Assembly (NCBI GenBank): GCA_023426245.1
Contig: JAFABB010000011.1
Coordinates: 62,001 to 126,000 of the forward strand
Source of the DNA: Bacillota bacterium
Lineage (GTDB): Bacteria; Bacillota; UBA4882; UBA8346
Length of the DNA: 64,000 nucleotides
Direction of reading: 5' to 3'
Part shown: positions 60,054 through 64,000 of the stretch, piece after piece
Position numbering within the stretch: the stretch's first letter is position 1
Layout of the letters: each line of letters opens with the position of its first letter
Notes under the pieces: generated by a model
What the model was told of the DNA's origin: nothing
Seen by the model: only the letters and a program-made list of their open reading frames with translations
The model's database searches: none
Position numbers and translations under genes: made by a program

Positions 60054-61895
60054 TTACGGGTAATAGATGTCCGGTGTGGGTGGAGCCGACATATTGTTGC
60101 CCAGGAAAAACCCGGTATGAGGAGGCTGATTGTATGCTGTATTCTGCCAAGCAATACCCAGCCGATATATGGGATCATGCATTAAAGTGTAAATCCTCCT
60201 ACTGGTGGGATTAGTTGTCGTATAAATGCGCAGATATTGATTATCGGAGGTTCTCCAAATAACTTCTTCTCTCCAGTCTCCCAAAATATCCGCTTGTAAA
60301 CAAGGTGTAGCTTTAGTGCCGTTATTTGAAGAACAATTGCCGGCTGTGAGTAAAGTACTGCCGCCATACTTGTAGATAGAAGTGCCATCAAGAAGTTCAC
60401 GTAATTCATCGCCATCCCACCAAATTGCAAAGTTGGTATAAGACGGTGCACTGCCGATGACCGTTCCCGTACAACTATACAAAGAAGAACCCGAAGCCCA
60501 TACTTCCTCTCCCGCATAACTGGCAGTCAGGTCGGCTGCACAGGCCCGCCCGACGTCGCTTGAATTCGCATAAGTAAAGATGATTGAGCCGGTTTTTGCA
60601 TCCCGGAAGGTTGCTCCGCTACCGCCTTCGTGACATTGCCACACTTCCAGCCCGGAACGGTTCGGGTTGAGATCACCGAAATGCATGGCATCTCCATGGC
60701 CTTTACCCGTTGTATAAAGGCCGGTACCATTGTCATCAATAGCGCAAGCTCCGTATATGATTTCATCTTTACCGTCTCCATCAACATCGCCAGCACTTAG
60801 GTTATGATTCCCTTGACCTGTATAAGCACTGTTTGTCCCGCCATAAATGGCGCTAAAACTCCAGCGTCTTGTCAGCGCACTATTCCGATAGTCCCAGGCA
60901 ACCAACCAGGTTTGGCCTTTCGTAGTACCGCTAACGGTACCGGTATAATAACCACGGCACATTACCAGACTTGGCCTTTGACCGTCAAGATAGGCTATAC
61001 ATGCCAGAAAACGGTCAACCCGGTTTCCATAGGAATCACCCCAATCACTGACAGTACCTCGCGGAGGCTGGTAACTAACATATTCCAACAATCTGCCTGA
61101 AGCACCGGAGAATATACCGAGGTATTCCGGTCCGGAAAGTATATATCCGCTGGAATTACGGTAATCTGCCGAAGAATTTCCGAATACCGCCCCGGTTCCA
61201 TCGACGGTACCGTCGGCAATTTTGCAAGCTACTTCCGCTTTGCCGTCCCCGTCCAGGTCATAGACTATAAATTGAGTGTAATGGGCGCCGGCGCGGATGT
61301 TCTTGCCTAAATTAATCCGCCATAAACGGATACCCGTCATTTCATATGCATCAAGATATACATCGCCGGTATATCCGGACTGGGAATTATCTTTGGAATT
61401 GGATGGATCCCATTTAACTACGATTTCGTATTGTTGGTCCCCGTCAAGGTCACCAACGCTGCAATCATTAACATTATATGTATAGGAAACTCCATCCGGA
61501 GTGGTACCGCCACCCGGTATCTGAAGAGGAATTGAGAGATAATTTTGGTTCCAAACGCTAACTACTGTTGATTCTGTTTGCTCAGTACCGTCTACAACCG
61601 CTGTAACAGAATACGTCGAACTGGTAGTCCCGGCCGAATCCAGGTAGTTACTTACCGATAAACTTGAAGCAACCAAGTTTGAATTCCGATACAGGTTATA
61701 TCTTACACTTGAACTTTCAGTGCCCAGAATTCTCCAGCTGATAAAAACACCGCTACTTACCTTAACAGCAACCACGCCGCGATCCAATTTCTCCATTTGA
61801 CGGCTTGTTACCGCCCGTGTTACAGTAAAATTGCTTAAAACTGATAAACATAACAATCCAATCAGGAAAGCCCAAATCTTGGGGGATTCTTTCAT
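60054..61895 (-). CDS. Rhamnogalacturonan endolyase, polysaccharide lyase family 11
   Basis: Secreted enzyme of 613 residues that splits the rhamnogalacturonan I backbone of pectin by elimination, as Bacillus YesW. Signal peptide about 1-28. An N-terminal fibronectin-like part (residues 30-120) precedes an eight-bladed propeller with many calcium-binding loops (SVGDLDGDQQYEIVVKWDPSN, VYDLDGDGKAEVACKIADG, AGDVDGDGKDEIIYGACAIDDNG, GHGDAMHFGDLNPNRSGLEVW, ADILGDWREEVIWR) and ends HTGFFLGNNM, all hallmarks of PL11. AAGGAGGAG precedes the ATG. Free-standing, with its own terminator. It fits with the oligogalacturonate-lyase-like gene and the sugar operon in pectin use. Confidence 0.95.
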   Translation of the reverse strand: MKESPKIWAFLIGLLCLSVLSNFTVTRAVTSRQMEKLDRGVVAVKVSSGVFISWRILGTESSSVRYNLYRNSNLVASSLSVSNYLDSAGTTSSTYSVTAVVDGTEQTESTVVSVWNQNYLSIPLQIPGGGTTPDGVSYTYNVNDCSVGDLDGDQQYEIVVKWDPSNSKDNSQSGYTGDVYLDAYEMTGIRLWRINLGKNIRAGAHYTQFIVYDLDGDGKAEVACKIADGTVDGTGAVFGNSSADYRNSSGYILSGPEYLGIFSGASGRLLEYVSYQPPRGTVSDWGDSYGNRVDRFLACIAYLDGQRPSLVMCRGYYTGTVSGTTKGQTWLVAWDYRNSALTRRWSFSAIYGGTNSAYTGQGNHNLSAGDVDGDGKDEIIYGACAIDDNGTGLYTTGKGHGDAMHFGDLNPNRSGLEVWQCHEGGSGATFRDAKTGSIIFTYANSSDVGRACAADLTASYAGEEVWASGSSLYSCTGTVIGSAPSYTNFAIWWDGDELRELLDGTSIYKYGGSTLLTAGNCSSNNGTKATPCLQADILGDWREEVIWRTSDNQYLRIYTTTNPTSRRIYTLMHDPIYRLGIAWQNTAYNQPPHTGFFLGNNMSAPPTPDIYYP

Positions 61896-62478
61896 TATAA
61901 ACTCCTCCTTCCGATTCTGTCGTGAATTAAATGTAACGCTACCGCTAACGAAATTTGTTTTGAATTCTAATCATCACTCCCTTTTTATATTGATCTTAGG
62001 CCCTCAATTGGCCTGTTTTAGAATAGTGTTTGCTCTTAAACTCTGGCGGGAGATTTTTGTCTAATTTATATTTTACTTACCCAAGCCGCAAAACTCAAAT
62101 TCAAAATTCTGTAAAATATTTACAATAATTTACAAATTTCTCGTTATAACCGATATTGCTATGCAACGCCTTAAATTTTAGCCTTTTTTCGGTTACAACT
62201 GTGAAAGCCATAACGATAACGAAGCGGTCGTTGACCCATCAATTAAAACAGACCCGCGCATCCTCTCACTTTTGTCGGCTCCACTAAAAACAAAAATAGC
62301 TCATCATTTATTGAATACTTAGGTCAAAGTACCAACAGCCGGATTTAAATTAATTCGAAGTATTTCCTAGGTATCACGCATGACAGCCCATCAAACGGGC
62401 TGTCATAAGAATCAATGAAAATAAAACGAGCCGAAGAATACAGCCTAAACCGGCGAAATTTTATTTTCATATTAGTGT
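61896..62478. other. Upstream region of the PL11 lyase gene
   Basis: About 580 AT-rich bases without a gene, which should contain the lyase promoter on the minus strand; I could not place its boxes with confidence. It includes a perfect 10-bp hairpin at 62380-62406. Confidence 0.3.
62380..62406. repeat. Perfect 10-bp hairpin
   Basis: ATGACAGCCC (62380-62389) and GGGCTGTCAT (62397-62406) form a perfect stem over a seven-base loop. Neither side has a T-tract, so it is not an ordinary terminator; an operator or RNA element is possible. Confidence 0.6.
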
Positions 62479-62507
62479 TTGCGGTTTATTGCTCTCTATG
62501 ATATAGT
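62479..62507 (+). promoter_or_regulatory. Promoter of the small conserved gene
   Basis: TTGCGG (62479-62484), a 17-base spacer and TATAGT (62502-62507), 25 bases before the gene start at 62532. Confidence 0.6.
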
Positions 62508-62531
62508 ATAAAAGCAATAATGGAGGATAAG

Positions 62532-62777
62532 ATGATCAAAGTAGTGAACGAACAAATTGGAATGCTGGCAGCCTTTCAGATGGACGGAACCATCATGCCC
62601 CTGCTATTTTCATGGCAAGGGCAAAAATACCGGGGCTTTGAAGTCAAAGCCACACGTACCACCCCCGAAGGACAATACGTGAAATTTTACTTTGACCTCA
62701 AATTGGAAGATATTACCTATGAAGTCTATTTTTATACCAAGCAAGCTATTTGGGTATTAAGCAAAATCCATCAATAA
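62532..62777 (+). CDS. Small conserved hypothetical protein
   Basis: An 81-residue soluble protein from ATG 62532, preceded by GGAGGAT. It is beta-rich (MLAAFQMDGTIMPLLFSWQGQKYRGFEVK, YVKFYFDLKLEDITYEVYFYT, WVLSKIHQ) and looks like a single small barrel. Similar proteins of Bacillota are known to me only as unnamed. It has its own promoter and converges on larC, with ten bases between their stops. Confidence 0.65.
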   Translation: MIKVVNEQIGMLAAFQMDGTIMPLLFSWQGQKYRGFEVKATRTTPEGQYVKFYFDLKLEDITYEVYFYTKQAIWVLSKIHQ

Positions 62778-62786
62778 CTCCCTGAA

Positions 62787-64000
62787 TTATTCAGATTTTG
62801 AGCTAGTCCCCGCCATGAGTTGTTTTTCCATGGTTTGATCAACTTCCCGGTAAACCTGACGAATAGGAATATGATTTTCCATCGCTGCTTTTCGGCAATC
62901 CTCATACTCAGCCTTGTATTTGACCGGTATCCCTTGATAAAAGGATTTTTTAACCCGGATATTGCCGTATTGGGTTGGTAAAGTGACGGTTTCCCGCTGC
63001 AGCATAATTTTTCCCACCTGGTATTTACGAAGTCCGATGGAAGTGGTTTCCCGGAAAAGAGTGCCCTCAACCGCCTCTGTTTTCTCCGCACTCACCAGTA
63101 TGCTCAGCTTTATGGCTGATCTTCCTTTTTTCATAATAATCGGAGTCCGGAAAACATCCAACGCTCCTGTTTCAAACAATCTTTCCTCGACATAGTTATA
63201 AAGTTCTGGATTCATATCATCAATGTTGGTTTCCAGGATATATTGGGTTTCGATCTCTTCCCCTTTAGAAGCAGCCAGGCCCAAACATACCCGCAAGACG
63301 TTAGGGACTTCCAAATCCCGGTGGCCGATTCCATATCCGATCTTGGTAACGGAAAAATTCATCTGATCGGTATATTCTTGGACATTGGAAGCCAAAATAG
63401 CCGCTCCCGTCGGTGTGGTGGTTTCAAACTGTACCAACCCCGACTTAATGGGGGCTCCCTGTAAAATTTCCATTGTGGCTGGCGCCGGAACAGGAAATAA
63501 ACCATGAGCGCACTTTACAAAACCTCCCCCAACCTGAACCGGCGAAGCCATAATTTTTTCTACACCTAAATAATCAAGAGCAATGGCGGCTCCAACCATA
63601 TCAACAATGGAATCGGTAGCGCCGACCTCATGAAAATGAACCTCTTCGATAGATTTGCCGTGAATCTTCGCTTCAGCCCGGGCTATTTTCATAAACATAT
63701 CCATGCTGGATTTTTTTACTTTAGGACTCAAGCTGCTTCGATTGATGATTGTTTCAATATCATGCAAGTTACGATGATGGTGTTCGTGGTGTTGCTCAGC
63801 TTCCACAGGGCCGTGATCTTCTTGATCAAGATGATGATGTTCTGTTTCCCCGTGATTATGATGGTCGTGGCTGTGTTGGGCGGCCTTTAAAATGACATCC
63901 ACTCTGGTCCCGGAAATCCCCATTTTTTGAGCCTTTTGAAGCTTGATTTCATATTCGGATGACAGCCCCAATTTGGAAAGTTCGCCGATTAAATATTGGC
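62787..64000 (-). CDS. larC: LarC, nickel-pincer cofactor biosynthesis protein (N-terminus outside window)
   Basis: Enzyme that inserts nickel into the pincer cofactor of lactate racemase and related enzymes. The frame is open to base 64000, so the start lies beyond the window; the first visible residues QYLIGELSKLGL fit the usual LarC beginning. A His-rich loop (HSHDHHNHGETEHHH and more) marks a metal-binding insert. Then EEVHFHEVGATDSIVDMVGAA, HGLFPVPAPATMEIL, ETTTPTGAAIL and ETNIDDMNPELYNYVEERLF, and the C-terminal domain. Unlike Lactobacillus plantarum, where LarC is made by ribosomal frameshifting between two genes, this reads in one frame. Neighbours larB and larE would lie outside the window. 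Confidence 0.92.
   Translation of the reverse strand, partial: QYLIGELSKLGLSSEYEIKLQKAQKMGISGTRVDVILKAAQHSHDHHNHGETEHHHLDQEDHGPVEAEQHHEHHHRNLHDIETIINRSSLSPKVKKSSMDMFMKIARAEAKIHGKSIEEVHFHEVGATDSIVDMVGAAIALDYLGVEKIMASPVQVGGGFVKCAHGLFPVPAPATMEILQGAPIKSGLVQFETTTPTGAAILASNVQEYTDQMNFSVTKIGYGIGHRDLEVPNVLRVCLGLAASKGEEIETQYILETNIDDMNPELYNYVEERLFETGALDVFRTPIIMKKGRSAIKLSILVSAEKTEAVEGTLFRETTSIGLRKYQVGKIMLQRETVTLPTQYGNIRVKKSFYQGIPVKYKAEYEDCRKAAMENHIPIRQVYREVDQTMEKQLMAGTSSKSE

Overview
The window is 64 kb of chromosome from an anaerobic, plant-polysaccharide-using member of the Bacillota. The evidence is moderate GC with AGGAGG-type ribosome binding sites, and families typical of that phylum: DUF2089, SHOCT/DUF4097, YvlD, DUF2164, EFR1 ferrodoxin, single-chain selenium-type xanthine dehydrogenase, LarC and a full kdp operon. 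Several clues suggest a two-membrane cell: both ABC binding proteins have signal peptides without a lipobox cysteine, and one secreted protein ends like a PagL-type outer-membrane barrel with a C-terminal Phe. The species cannot be named from the sequence alone. No rRNA, tRNA or CRISPR was found.

Layout. 1-2800: C-terminal part of a chemotaxis receptor and a LysM/peptidoglycan-binding secreted protein. 3050-9753 (minus): fused xanthine dehydrogenase, an ABC exporter, an oligogalacturonate lyase-like propeller and a MerR/GyrI-like regulator with a textbook 19-bp-spacer promoter. 10197-18389: a sugar operon (AllA-like cupin, fucose/arabinose-isomerase-like protein, split transketolase, three-part ABC importer) with a divergent AraC regulator. 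18489-19505: DUF2164 gene, an RHS remnant and an IS200/IS605 element. 19517-23212: a 1231-residue secreted multi-domain glycosidase. 23669-31841: kdpFABCDE preceded by a 29-residue membrane peptide gene and phased TTTAC repeats. 31842-33105: repeats and an orphan PAS protein. 33210-40639 (minus): a LacI-controlled purine operon (nucleoside phosphorylase, adenine deaminase, Pot-type ABC importer, regulator).

41267-42135 is a scarred zone: a cupin gene split by a 104-bp palindromic element, then a decayed IS200/IS605 right end full of hairpins between 16-bp inverted repeats. 42198-45761 holds a small membrane protein, two flavodoxin-like reductases, an EFR1 ferrodoxin and a frameshifted TetR regulator with a palindrome between the divergent genes. 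45791-50842 (minus) holds a cell-wall amidase, an inactive/active M16 peptidase pair and a small membrane protein. 51016-54248 (minus) is a DUF2089-SHOCT-DUF4097-YvlD envelope-stress-like operon. After an EamA pseudogene come citrate synthase, a C45-type hydrolase, the PagL-like protein, a PL11 rhamnogalacturonan lyase, a small conserved protein and most of larC, which runs off the right edge.

How the genes work together: the PL11 lyase, the oligogalacturonate lyase-like protein, the large glycosidase and the sugar operon fit breakdown of pectin and hemicellulose. The purine operon and xanthine dehydrogenase fit purine salvage or fermentation. The amidase, M16 peptidases, DUF2089 operon and LysM protein concern the envelope. 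At least three genes (TetR, EamA, IS200 transposase tail) show single-base frame breaks, so either local decay or base-level assembly errors should be considered.
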